This document shows, in pieces, positions 44,311-52,071 of a stretch of 52,071 nt of DNA; within the stretch, counting starts at the first letter, position 1, and the number at the start of each line of letters is the position of its first letter. The translations under genes and the position numbers were made by a program. Origin of the DNA: Bacteroidota bacterium. GTDB taxonomy: Bacteria > Bacteroidota > Ignavibacteria > OLB7. The notes under the pieces are model-generated. The model was not told the DNA's origin. It was given only the letters and a program-made list of their open reading frames with translations, and searched no databases. The stretch covers positions 1-52,071 of the forward strand of contig JAFDZV010000052.1 of the NCBI GenBank assembly GCA_018266795.1, read 5' to 3'.

Positions 44311-46077
44311 TCAGTGAATCACGGAGAGGCGAACCGCACCCTGGAAGGTTGTGCCATCCGCTGCACGGGAGACGATCCGGCAGATATAGGTACCCGCGGC
44401 AAGCGCCTGCGTGTCCAGTTGCAGCACATTGGCCCCGGCAGCGGCGTCGCGATCCGGCAGCACCATTGTCTGCACGCCGAGCATGTCGTAGAGCGCAACA
44501 GCAACGCGGGCCGGGCGGGCAAGCATGAAGCCGAGCGCCGTCTGATTGCCGCACGGATTCGGAAGCGCCGCAACCGCGCTCAGCCCGGCCGCTCCGGCCG
44601 ATTCATCCTCGACCGATGCAACCACCGGCGTTGCGAACGTCCAGACCGATGACCACGGAGACCAGCCGGCGTCGTTCAATGCGGAGACGCGCCACCAGTA
44701 GCGGCCGTTGTTCGCAAGCCCGGAAGCGCGCAGCGTTGTGGATGCCGTCAACGAATCCACGAGGAACGGACCGGCGAAGCTCGAGTCGGCCGACAATTGC
44801 ACCCGATACAGATCGGTGCCCGCGGAGGTGTTCCATTGAAGCGACGGCGCAAGGGGGACGTTCCCGCTTCCATCGGCCGGAGCGATAAGTGTCACGGCCG
44901 CAGGGGCCTGCGTGGGCTTCGCGATCTTCAGCACGATCAGGTCGCCGCCGCCGCCGGTCATCAATCCCTGCGAGGCCGTGGAGCCGCAAACCACGAAGCC
45001 GTCGGCAACCTCCAGCGCATCGTATCCGTAGTCCGATCCGCTTCCACCGAATGTCTTCTGCCACTGCAGCGTCCCGTCCGCAGTAGTCTTCACAACGTAG
45101 ATATCCTCCTGCCCCTTGGTCCTGTACGTTGTATAGCCCGCGAGAATGAAGCCGCCGTCAGCGGTCTGCCGGCCGGACCATGCAAACGAGTCCGAGTTCG
45201 GATCGCCGAAGTGCCGGTCAACCAGCACCCTGCCCAGCGTATCGACCACGAGGAGCCACATGGTGCCGATGTTCTGGCGCGAAGCGCTGGACGATCCACC
45301 GATCAACGCATAGTTCCCTTCGCGCGTGGCGAGAATCCTGTAGGGTGAATCGTGATTGTCGTCCGTGCTGCTGTAGGTCTTCTGCCACAGGCGCCGCCCG
45401 CTGGAGTCCACGCGCACCAGCCAGAACTTCTCGTGATCGGCAACATCGGTATGCCCCAGAAGAAGGCAGCCGCCATCCGGTGTCTCAACGCCGTCGTGCG
45501 CATGCTCGCTGGACTGGCCGTCGTAGACGCTGTCCCACAGCTTGTTCCGGCTGGAGTCGCACTTCATCAACCACATGTCACCGCTCGCATCCCCCTTGGA
45601 ATCGGTATGGCCGCCGAAGTAGTACCCCCCTTCACGCCGCTCGAACGCGAAGTGGAAGTGATCGCTCAGCGCATAGTTCACATCGAACTGCCATACAACG
45701 TGCCTGTTGCTGTCGCCGCGATACAGGATGGCGGATTCGGTCCCCGAGAACTGCTGGCCTGTGAAGCCTCCAACAATGAAGCCGTCATCATGAGTTCTGC
45801 TGAATGTGAACATGGTCTCGGTAACGCCGTCCGGCCCGTAACTGGAGTCCCACTTGCGCCCGCCGTTGCTGTCCAGACGCACAACCCACAGATGCTCGAT
45901 CTGGGAACCGTCCGGAACCTGGCTTCCGGCCGTGTAGAAGCCGCCGTCGCTTGTGCGTTCGATGCGATAACCGTACTCGAAGCCTGGCGTGCCGTAAACC
46001 TTCACCCAGGCCTGGGCGCCTGCATCGGAAACGAGCGCGAGAAGAAGCACCATCGTGCAGAGGTAGACTCGGTTCAT
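44311..46077 (-). CDS. Secreted beta-propeller-like/FN3 protein with T9SS tail
   Basis: Secreted protein of 588 aa. Signal peptide MNRVYLCTMVLLLALVSDAG followed by AQ. Residues about 25-390 form repeated blades of the type TSDGGFYTAGS / TPDGGCLLLGHTD / TADGGFILAGYTT with W-x-K-T-Y/F-G between, a delta-60/PQQ-like pattern. A fibronectin type III-like domain follows (LQWNTSAGTDLYRVQLSADS ... NGRYWWRVSA). The last 80 residues (ALPNPCGNQTALGFMLARPA ... AAGTYICRIV) are a type IX secretion sorting tail. The ATG at 46077 follows GGGAGA. The function is not known; it is probably displayed on the surface or released. Confidence 0.87.
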   Translation of the reverse strand: MNRVYLCTMVLLLALVSDAGAQAWVKVYGTPGFEYGYRIERTSDGGFYTAGSQVPDGSQIEHLWVVRLDSNGGRKWDSSYGPDGVTETMFTFSRTHDDGFIVGGFTGQQFSGTESAILYRGDSNRHVVWQFDVNYALSDHFHFAFERREGGYYFGGHTDSKGDASGDMWLMKCDSSRNKLWDSVYDGQSSEHAHDGVETPDGGCLLLGHTDVADHEKFWLVRVDSSGRRLWQKTYSSTDDNHDSPYRILATREGNYALIGGSSSASRQNIGTMWLLVVDTLGRVLVDRHFGDPNSDSFAWSGRQTADGGFILAGYTTYRTKGQEDIYVVKTTADGTLQWQKTFGGSGSDYGYDALEVADGFVVCGSTASQGLMTGGGGDLIVLKIAKPTQAPAAVTLIAPADGSGNVPLAPSLQWNTSAGTDLYRVQLSADSSFAGPFLVDSLTASTTLRASGLANNGRYWWRVSALNDAGWSPWSSVWTFATPVVASVEDESAGAAGLSAVAALPNPCGNQTALGFMLARPARVAVALYDMLGVQTMVLPDRDAAAGANVLQLDTQALAAGTYICRIVSRAADGTTFQGAVRLSVIH

Positions 46078-46289
46078 GTATTCTCCCGGTTGAGATGCTG
46101 AAGCCGGCATTGCGGCATTTGGACTGCACACGCCGGTTGTGCGCCGCCCGTCATGGAACGAATCGCGGTTCGTGCGCTCGCCGCACGCGGCCGCGGTCAC
46201 CAGTTGCCGATGAGCGTCCGGCATGGCCGCACGGGCAACCATGCGATGAATGCTGCGCGACGATATCACGGTTCGAGAGGCAGCAGCCT

Positions 46290-48497
46290 CTACCGGACAA
46301 TTCGAACGGCCGCTGTACGCACGCCCGCATGCATGCGCGAGCGAACCAGGTAGAAGCCGGACGCAAGGCCGGATGCATCCACCGGAACCATGCGGCCCGG
46401 ATGCAGCAGCGTTCCCGATTGCCACACGATTCTGCCGAGCTCGTCGACCAGTTCCAGAGCCGCAGTCGGTTCCACGTCCGGGCCGAGATCGACAAGGATG
46501 CGATCGAGCGCGGGGTTGGGATAGACGTGCAGGCCGGCCGCGGCTTCGGTTGATACCGGATTCTCCACTCCCTGCGTGGAACCGGATGTGCGATATACGC
46601 CGCCACCGATGGTCCCGGCGTAGAGCGTGCCGCCGGCGTCCATTGCGAGTGCGTTCAGCGCGAGAACGCCCAGGCCGTCATTCACGCGGGTCCACGTTGC
46701 GCCGTCGTCCGTGGAACGATAGACTCCGTCCCCTCCCGTTCCGGCGAACAGGTCGCCGCGTGCGTTATGCTCGAGCGCGTAGACATTGGTATCCATAAGA
46801 CCAGCGTTGACGGCCTTCCAGGTATCGCCGTTGTCCTCGGAGCGGAAGACTCCGGCGCCGAACGTGCCAACGAACAGATGGCCATTGGTGGCAACCATGA
46901 TGGCGAACACGCCGCCGCTCTGGAACGACGTCAGGCGCTGCCAGCTGGCACCGCCGTCTGTGGAACGCGCGACACCGCCAAGCGTTCCGCCGAAGATGTG
47001 GCCGGCCGGATTGATCGCCATCGCATGGATGTTGGTATCCAGAAGGCCGTTGTTCATGGCATTCCACAGGTTGCCGACCGGATCGTACTTGTAGACGCCT
47101 CCCTCCGTGCCGGCATACAGCCCCTGTGCGGAATCCACCGCGAACACATTCACTTCCGCACCGAGTTGCGCGCCGAGGCCGTTGCTGGCGGGCGTCCACA
47201 GGTCACCATCGTCCGTGCTGCGATAGATGCCGTAGCCATAGGTGGCCACGAACACCTGTCCATTCGCAAGGGATGCGAACGCACGCGCAGTGTTGTTGAC
47301 GATTGTGCTGTTGACGGTGGTCCAGCTTGTGCCGCCATCCTTCGAGCGGCGGATGCCGGATGCGGGATCGGTTGTGACGCCCGGCGTAGCCGCGAAGAGC
47401 ACACCGTTGCGGGCAACGTGCAGGGCACGTATCTCCGTTGCTGCAAGCCCGTCGTTCAACTGATTCCAGCTTGCTCCGAAGTCCGCGGAACGATAGATGC
47501 CGCTGATGGCGGTGCCGGCAATCAGACCGTGTGTATTGTCCAGCACGAGCGCCTGCACCTGCGGATTGGTCATGCCGGCCGTTACTTCGGGATCCCAGTG
47601 ATCGCCCCGGTTGATGCTTCGATACACGCCGCCGCCGGTGGCAACGAACACCGTGTCCGTTCCAAGCACCGCCACGGCCACCGCGCTCGTGCTGGTAAGG
47701 CCGTCCACCAGGCGGGTCCATGTGGCGCCGCTGTCAACGGACCGGTAGACGCCACGTCCGTTGGAGGCAGCGTAGAGCGCACCGTCCGCGCCGAACGCCA
47801 GATCGGAGACGGGGGCGTTGCGCGAGAGGCCATCGGTGTACTCCGTCCACGTGGCGCCGCTGTCCAGCGACTGATACACCTTGCCGGCATTGGCCCCCGC
47901 ATACAGAATGCCGTCCGGCCCGGCAAGGAAGGTGTTCACCGATGGGCTCAACAGTCCGTTGTCCACCTTGGTCCAGTTGGCGCCGCCGTCCGCTGAGCTG
48001 TAGACGCCGCTGGCGTAGTAGGCGACGAAGAGCGTTCCGTTCGGTGCCGCCATGACATCGGTTACCGCTGCAATCGACGAGACGCCGGAGCCGCGCTGAC
48101 TCCACGTGTCGCCGTGGTCGCCGCTCCGGTAGAGCACGCCGCTCGATGTGCCGGCCCAGACTGTCCCGGTTGCGTCCACCGTCAGGGCGGTAACCGAGGG
48201 GTCGGCAAGCCCGACGCTCTTGCGCAGCCAGTGAGCGGCCCGATCGTCGCTCCGGAACACACCGCCGCGGGTTGCGGCATAGATCGTACCGCTGGTGCGA
48301 TCCACCGCGAGCGCATGGATATCGCCGCCGAACGGACCGGAGGCCTGCTCCCATCCGATGCTCTGCGAGTGAAGAGGCATGGCGGCCATGATCGGCAGAA
48401 GCATGACGAGCATGCACGGCACGAAGGCCCGCAATTTGTTTCCGGTGCACATGGCCCGAAGTGCGAGGCCTCGGGGTGCGAAGTAGAATGTCTTCAT
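46290..48497 (-). CDS. Secreted BNR/Ycf48-like propeller protein with T9SS tail
   Basis: Secreted protein of 735 aa. Signal peptide with hydrophobic run FVPCMLVMLLPIMAAMPLHS. A dozen or more repeats with the pattern GGVYRSxDxGxxWTxxxxGL (such as GGVFRSDDRAAHW, GVYRSVDSGATWTRLVDGL, GVYRSTDDGATWTRVNDGLG) make a multi-blade sialidase/Ycf48-type beta-propeller, probably two propellers given the length. The C-terminus (VYPNPALDRILVDLGPDVEP ... ASGFYLVRSR) is a T9SS sorting tail. The ATG at 48497 follows AGGAACC. Blade number should be tested by modelling. Role unknown. Confidence 0.87.
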   Translation of the reverse strand: MKTFYFAPRGLALRAMCTGNKLRAFVPCMLVMLLPIMAAMPLHSQSIGWEQASGPFGGDIHALAVDRTSGTIYAATRGGVFRSDDRAAHWLRKSVGLADPSVTALTVDATGTVWAGTSSGVLYRSGDHGDTWSQRGSGVSSIAAVTDVMAAPNGTLFVAYYASGVYSSADGGANWTKVDNGLLSPSVNTFLAGPDGILYAGANAGKVYQSLDSGATWTEYTDGLSRNAPVSDLAFGADGALYAASNGRGVYRSVDSGATWTRLVDGLTSTSAVAVAVLGTDTVFVATGGGVYRSINRGDHWDPEVTAGMTNPQVQALVLDNTHGLIAGTAISGIYRSADFGASWNQLNDGLAATEIRALHVARNGVLFAATPGVTTDPASGIRRSKDGGTSWTTVNSTIVNNTARAFASLANGQVFVATYGYGIYRSTDDGDLWTPASNGLGAQLGAEVNVFAVDSAQGLYAGTEGGVYKYDPVGNLWNAMNNGLLDTNIHAMAINPAGHIFGGTLGGVARSTDGGASWQRLTSFQSGGVFAIMVATNGHLFVGTFGAGVFRSEDNGDTWKAVNAGLMDTNVYALEHNARGDLFAGTGGDGVYRSTDDGATWTRVNDGLGVLALNALAMDAGGTLYAGTIGGGVYRTSGSTQGVENPVSTEAAAGLHVYPNPALDRILVDLGPDVEPTAALELVDELGRIVWQSGTLLHPGRMVPVDASGLASGFYLVRSRMHAGVRTAAVRIVR

Positions 48498-48788
48498 TGT
48501 CGGTTCCTGATCGATCGTGAGAGGTTCACAACATCGGCTTGATCGGAAGGAGCACCGGATCGCTCCTCCGAACCGCCGCCGTGCGTCCGATGGGGTGGGC
48601 GCGGCAGCATGCAGCCCGGATTGATTCCGTGGGAAGCGGAGTGATGGTGGCGCGGGCCCGAATGGCGAATCGCATTGCGACCAGGTGTATGCAGGCAGTG
48701 TTTCAGTGAACCGCAAGAGCGATCAATGCGATCGATCATCACGCACGGAAACACCACGTGCAGCCATGGCGCTGCCCGCGGGACTTTC
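48498..48788. other. Intergenic region upstream of the propeller gene
   Basis: 291 bp between two minus-strand genes. It probably holds the promoter of the propeller gene; no structure or gene was identified. Confidence 0.4.
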
Positions 48789-49316
48789 TCAAATCAGGAA
48801 AATGCCGAGACGGAGATGGAGAGGAGGTGAACTGGAGGCGAGGAACGGCGGAGATGCGCCGATCTTGTACGCACCGTATGGTACGAACGATATCAGGCGG
48901 CCTGCATGTTCCGAAGGGATCTGGATCGAGGCCTTGGCGAGGAACTTGATGTGCGAGGTGGGCACGCCGGCGGCTGCAACACGATCGAGCAACGGAACGG
49001 TTGCATGGTCGCAGCAGCAGAACGTCCATTCGGTGTGATACGTCGCCGGTGAGGACGCAGCCTGCAGGCGATCCCCTCCCAAGTCAGGGGCCTGTGCATG
49101 GGAAATGCCGCAGGCGCCGCACTCGCGATCCTCGGCGTCCGCATCGCAATTATGCTCGCAGGCCTCGCAGTGCTCCTCGTGCAGAGCGTTGTGCATGATC
49201 GCCCGCCGCACCCCGTCCTCCCCCGCGCAATGGCGTTCATGCGCCACGAGCGGTGCGGCGGTGGATACCACCAGCGCCACGATTGTGAGGAGCGATATGA
49301 TGCGACGAACGGTCAT
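48789..49316 (-). CDS. Small Cys/His-rich exported protein, unknown function
   Basis: Hypothetical protein of 175 aa. It starts MTVRRIISLLTIVALVVSTA with cleavage near LVAHERH. The mature protein has clustered Cys/His: HEEHCEACEHNC, RECGACGISHA and later WTFCCCDH, suggesting zinc or copper binding. The C-terminal 40 residues (FVPYGAYKIGASPPFLASSS) are apolar and proline-rich. Small proteins with an H-x-C-CC-PP pattern occur beside metal efflux genes in Bacteroidota, which fits the neighbourhood, but I cannot assign it firmly. The ATG at 49316 has no clear Shine-Dalgarno sequence; an upstream in-frame ATG exists at 49358. Confidence 0.6.
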   Translation of the reverse strand: MTVRRIISLLTIVALVVSTAAPLVAHERHCAGEDGVRRAIMHNALHEEHCEACEHNCDADAEDRECGACGISHAQAPDLGGDRLQAASSPATYHTEWTFCCCDHATVPLLDRVAAAGVPTSHIKFLAKASIQIPSEHAGRLISFVPYGAYKIGASPPFLASSSPPLHLRLGIFLI

Positions 49317-49465
49317 CGAGCAATGAACATAGAGAAGAGACGCGTGCCAAACAAACAATTCGCGGCGGACACACCGTCAGCGCACGGTCCGGAACGTGCC
49401 GCCGGCAGGCCGCAGAACGCTCCCGCCGGCAGCGACGTACGCAGCGCCGTGGCCCGCGCAGATGT

Positions 49466-52071
49466 TCACCGCACCACCGTGATCGCCTGAACACCGCTCC
49501 ACCGGCCGGAGGTCACCCGGCAGAAGTACACGCCGGAGGGAAGCCCGTTCAGGTCCGCCCACACCTCGTGGCCGCCCGCGCTCTCCGGCTTCACGGCCTG
49601 CTGCCGCACGGTCTCACCGCGGCCGTCGAGCAGATCGATGCGCGTTGCTCCCTCGGCGCCCAGACGGTACCGCAGCAGCACCTGTCCGCTGGCCGGGTTC
49701 GGCTGAGGAGCCTCCAGCGCGTACCCCGCAACGCTCGCGACACCATCAACGCCGGACGCGCGAGACCCCACCGCCGCGTTCGGCGCGTACACGCCGCGCA
49801 ACTCCAGCACATACTCCCGCGGCCATCCTGCCTCCGTGCTGTCGGCAATCACCGAGGAGTCCGCAACGCCAACCGTGTCACCGCTCCAGACCGGATCACC
49901 GAACCAGACCGGATCACCGAACCAGACCGGATCACCGAACCAGACCGGATCACCGAACCAGACCGGATCACCGAACCAGACCGGATCGCCGAACCAGACC
50001 GGATCGCCGAACCAGACCGGATCGCCGAACCAGACCGGATCGCCGAACCGGAGCGTAAGCGATTCACCGCCCGCGATCACCGCAGCCAGCGAGTCGTGAT
50101 CCTGAACCGCGGCGGCCGCATCCCCCAGACGCGAGTGCTCCGCCGAGACCAGCGGCAGTTCCTCCGCACCGTACGGACGCGTTGTGTCCTCCGTCCACAC
50201 GCCTCCAACCTGGCGCTCTACATGATATCCGCTCCACGCCGTCCCGCCGATCCGCGCATCGCCGGGGTGCGGCAGCGCAAGCAACCGCACATGGTTGAAC
50301 GCGAGCGTCCCGTGCGCCACGCCATCCAGCTCGATCACGTAATGCCCGGCGCTGTCCTTCACCGGGTGGTTGCTCAACAGATGCACGCTCGTCACGTCCC
50401 CCATCGGCTGCGTGACGAAGTCCATTCCGCGTTCGAGATCCCCGTCCGGAATCAGGCCGGACGCCCAGCGCACGCGCACGAAGGACGACGCCGAGTCCAG
50501 CGGCGTGTAGGCCGGATAGTACGGCAGGCTGGTATCCGCTCCCGAGGCATCGTTCACGATGCAGCGCACGCTGAAGGGATGCATCTCCCCCGGTACATAT
50601 CCCGCCCCCGGTTGATAGCCGTTCGTGATCGTGAGCGTCTTCGTGCCAGCGCCGCTCAGCGTGATGGAGGGCGGCGTGTTGTTCGCGATCCATTGATACG
50701 TCGGGTTCACGCGCGTCGTGCTCTCGGCGGTGAGATCATCGTGATGCGAGGGAAGGATGATCGGATGGATCGGATCGCCGCCGCCGCCGCGGATGTCCAC
50801 GCCGCGCAGGCGGATCGATGCCTGCGCGAGCGGGATCGAAAGCTGCTCCGGCACGGCTGCAAGGCGGCGGCATGCCACCACCACATAGTAGTGATCGCCG
50901 GCACCGAGGTACTGATGGTCCACATAGCTGAACGTACGCGGCGGCACAACCGCGATCAACTGGAAGCCGGCATCCAGCCGGCCGTCCAGGATGGCAGGAT
51001 CGTGCGGCGCGAAGAGCGGGCGCGGCACGAACTGAAGTGTCTTCCGCCAGATCACGAACCCCCGTTCGCCGTTGGAGTCCAGGGCGAAGGTCGCCGTGTC
51101 CGCGCCGCTCCCCTCCTGCCGATATTGAATCGCCGAGGGTTCCCGGTTGTCGTTCCAGGTAAGCGTGCGCTGGAACTCGTTGCCGGAAACATTCAGCACC
51201 GTGGGCGTTGCCGAGCGCATCTTCTCCGTGCGTGCGGTGAGATGATCGTACAGGGAATCGATGGACTGGCGGTGGTAGTAATTGGTGAACGGGTACCATG
51301 AGTCCACCCACTCCAGATATCTGCGCCGGTAGACATCAACGAAGGGAGCGCGCCGAACCATCGTGGTTTCATGAAGGGTGACGACGCGATCGTACTGATA
51401 GATATCCTTCAGGGTGTAGAGCAGCCAGGGATGCGGATGACCGCCGCGCGGCATGGTGTAGAGATCGTCGTTGTCGCCGGTGAAGGCGGGGGTGCTTGGG
51501 GCACGAAGCTCCGTGCCGTCCCAGAGGTTGAAGAGGAATCGCGCAACGGCCCCCTCGCAGTCGCCGTGGTTCACCGGCACCTCGCTCAAGAGCCGGTCCA
51601 GGAATTGCTCACGCGGATCACCATGCGCATCAACCTCTCGCAGAGCCGGCTGTTCGCGGGCGTACCAGTACATGTGCGTAGCGGCGGAGAAGAACTCCGC
51701 CCACCCCTCCACCATGGCGCAGGCGTCGTTCGTGATCATCTGCATGTTATGATGATCGCAGTCCGGTGTTTCGGGGAAACGTCCGGCCCCAGCCCAGAGG
51801 AAGTGCGCATAGTGGCCGTACTCATGATATGCGGATTCGGAGTTGGGGATGCCGGGAAAGGTAATGCTTGGCGAGCTGACGAGAGGAAATCCCTGATTGA
51901 AATGGGAGCTGTCGCCGGGGTCGATATCGCAGTCAATCTGGGGCGGCGGCGCAAGCCAGAAGTCCTCGATGGCGAACTGCCGTGCACGCCAAAGGTAGCG
52001 GAGGGCGGTGCCTTCAACAGGTGCGACGATGAAGTTCGCATTTGCAATACTATTGACGTTTAACCTGATTA
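49466..52071 (-). CDS. Secreted zinc metalloprotease with T9SS tail (5' end missing)
   Basis: The frame is open from the stop at 49466 to the window edge, giving about 867 residues without the true start. The zinc motif is in the part upstream of the first ATG: SAYHEYGHYAHFLW, with HEYGH encoded at 51812-51826, followed some 30 residues later by CAMVEGWAEFFSAATHMYWY, whose Glu in EGWAEFF is the likely third ligand of a gluzincin. After a helical domain come beta-rich regions, the nonapartite GDPVWF repeat and a T9SS tail (QPNPASGQVLLRYRLG ... LPSGVYFCRVTSGRW). It is likely an exported protease. An ATG at 51745 would lose the HEYGH motif, so it is not the start. Confidence 0.85.
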   Translation of the reverse strand, partial: IRLNVNSIANANFIVAPVEGTALRYLWRARQFAIEDFWLAPPPQIDCDIDPGDSSHFNQGFPLVSSPSITFPGIPNSESAYHEYGHYAHFLWAGAGRFPETPDCDHHNMQMITNDACAMVEGWAEFFSAATHMYWYAREQPALREVDAHGDPREQFLDRLLSEVPVNHGDCEGAVARFLFNLWDGTELRAPSTPAFTGDNDDLYTMPRGGHPHPWLLYTLKDIYQYDRVVTLHETTMVRRAPFVDVYRRRYLEWVDSWYPFTNYYHRQSIDSLYDHLTARTEKMRSATPTVLNVSGNEFQRTLTWNDNREPSAIQYRQEGSGADTATFALDSNGERGFVIWRKTLQFVPRPLFAPHDPAILDGRLDAGFQLIAVVPPRTFSYVDHQYLGAGDHYYVVVACRRLAAVPEQLSIPLAQASIRLRGVDIRGGGGDPIHPIILPSHHDDLTAESTTRVNPTYQWIANNTPPSITLSGAGTKTLTITNGYQPGAGYVPGEMHPFSVRCIVNDASGADTSLPYYPAYTPLDSASSFVRVRWASGLIPDGDLERGMDFVTQPMGDVTSVHLLSNHPVKDSAGHYVIELDGVAHGTLAFNHVRLLALPHPGDARIGGTAWSGYHVERQVGGVWTEDTTRPYGAEELPLVSAEHSRLGDAAAAVQDHDSLAAVIAGGESLTLRFGDPVWFGDPVWFGDPVWFGDPVWFGDPVWFGDPVWFGDPVWFGDPVWFGDPVWSGDTVGVADSSVIADSTEAGWPREYVLELRGVYAPNAAVGSRASGVDGVASVAGYALEAPQPNPASGQVLLRYRLGAEGATRIDLLDGRGETVRQQAVKPESAGGHEVWADLNGLPSGVYFCRVTSGRWSGVQAITVVR
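49886..50047 (-). repeat. 9 x 18-bp tandem repeat encoding GDPVWF
   Basis: Nine units of CCAGACCGGATCRCCGAA with no indels. The only variable base splits the array: A in the first five units (plus-strand order), G in the last four. In frame it encodes the hexapeptide GDPVWF nine times in the protease, between the beta-rich region and the T9SS tail. Near-identity indicates recent expansion. Confidence 0.95.

Overview
The window looks like a chromosomal segment of a GC-rich member of the Bacteroidota/Chlorobi (FCB) group; the class Ignavibacteria / 'Candidatus Kapaibacteria' is my best guess. This is an inference. It rests on three secreted proteins that end in a type IX secretion (T9SS/Por) sorting tail (NP-rich start, then a G-x-Y-x-C/V-R strand), on a Bacteroidota-type promoter (TTTG, 20 nt, TATATTGG) in front of the SRP RNA, on an RNase E/G with an insertion inside its S1 domain, and on an ASPIC/UnbV protein. 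No marker gene fixes the taxon.

Layout. (1) 1-9019, minus strand: a surface polysaccharide (O-antigen type) operon, transcribed in the order two DegT aminotransferases, a UDP-sugar 4-epimerase, RfbB, Gmd, an FkbM methyltransferase, GDP-fucose synthase and an ABC-2 polysaccharide export permease. It would supply GDP-fucose and dTDP-4-keto/amino-6-deoxy sugars and export the finished glycan; the ATPase partner must lie beyond position 1. (2) 9403-13783, plus strand: tRNA-Leu(UAG), then the protein quality-control group trigger factor, ClpP and ClpX. (3) 14223-16237: a RlaP/YcgL-type nucleotidyltransferase, a convergent cysteine-rich exported protein and the small SRP RNA. (4) 16602-27757, plus strand: a giant RNase E/G (1506 aa), then dxr, rseP, surE, lptG-like and moeA, a housekeeping and envelope run. 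(5) 28139-31585: a large exported FG-GAP/UnbV protein. (6) 31867-44151, minus strand: a metal (probably copper) resistance block of CPH-type P1B ATPase, TolC-like channel, small exported protein, CusB-like adaptor, CusA-like RND pump, CusF-like lipoprotein, a two-module His-rich lipoprotein, a SET-domain protein and an M12A-like metalloprotease. (7) 44311-52071, minus strand: T9SS cargo, namely a PQQ/FN3-like protein, a BNR/Ycf48-like propeller and a gluzincin metalloprotease cut by the window edge, plus a small Cys/His-rich exported protein.

Cross-cutting features. Three unrelated proteins carry perfect 18-bp (hexapeptide) tandem expansions. A dispersed intergenic element of about 82 bp core length occurs three times. 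Heptamer-based repeats of the TGACTAC type abut gene ends. Several very GC-rich hairpins with weak T-tracts sit at gene ends and probably act as terminators.
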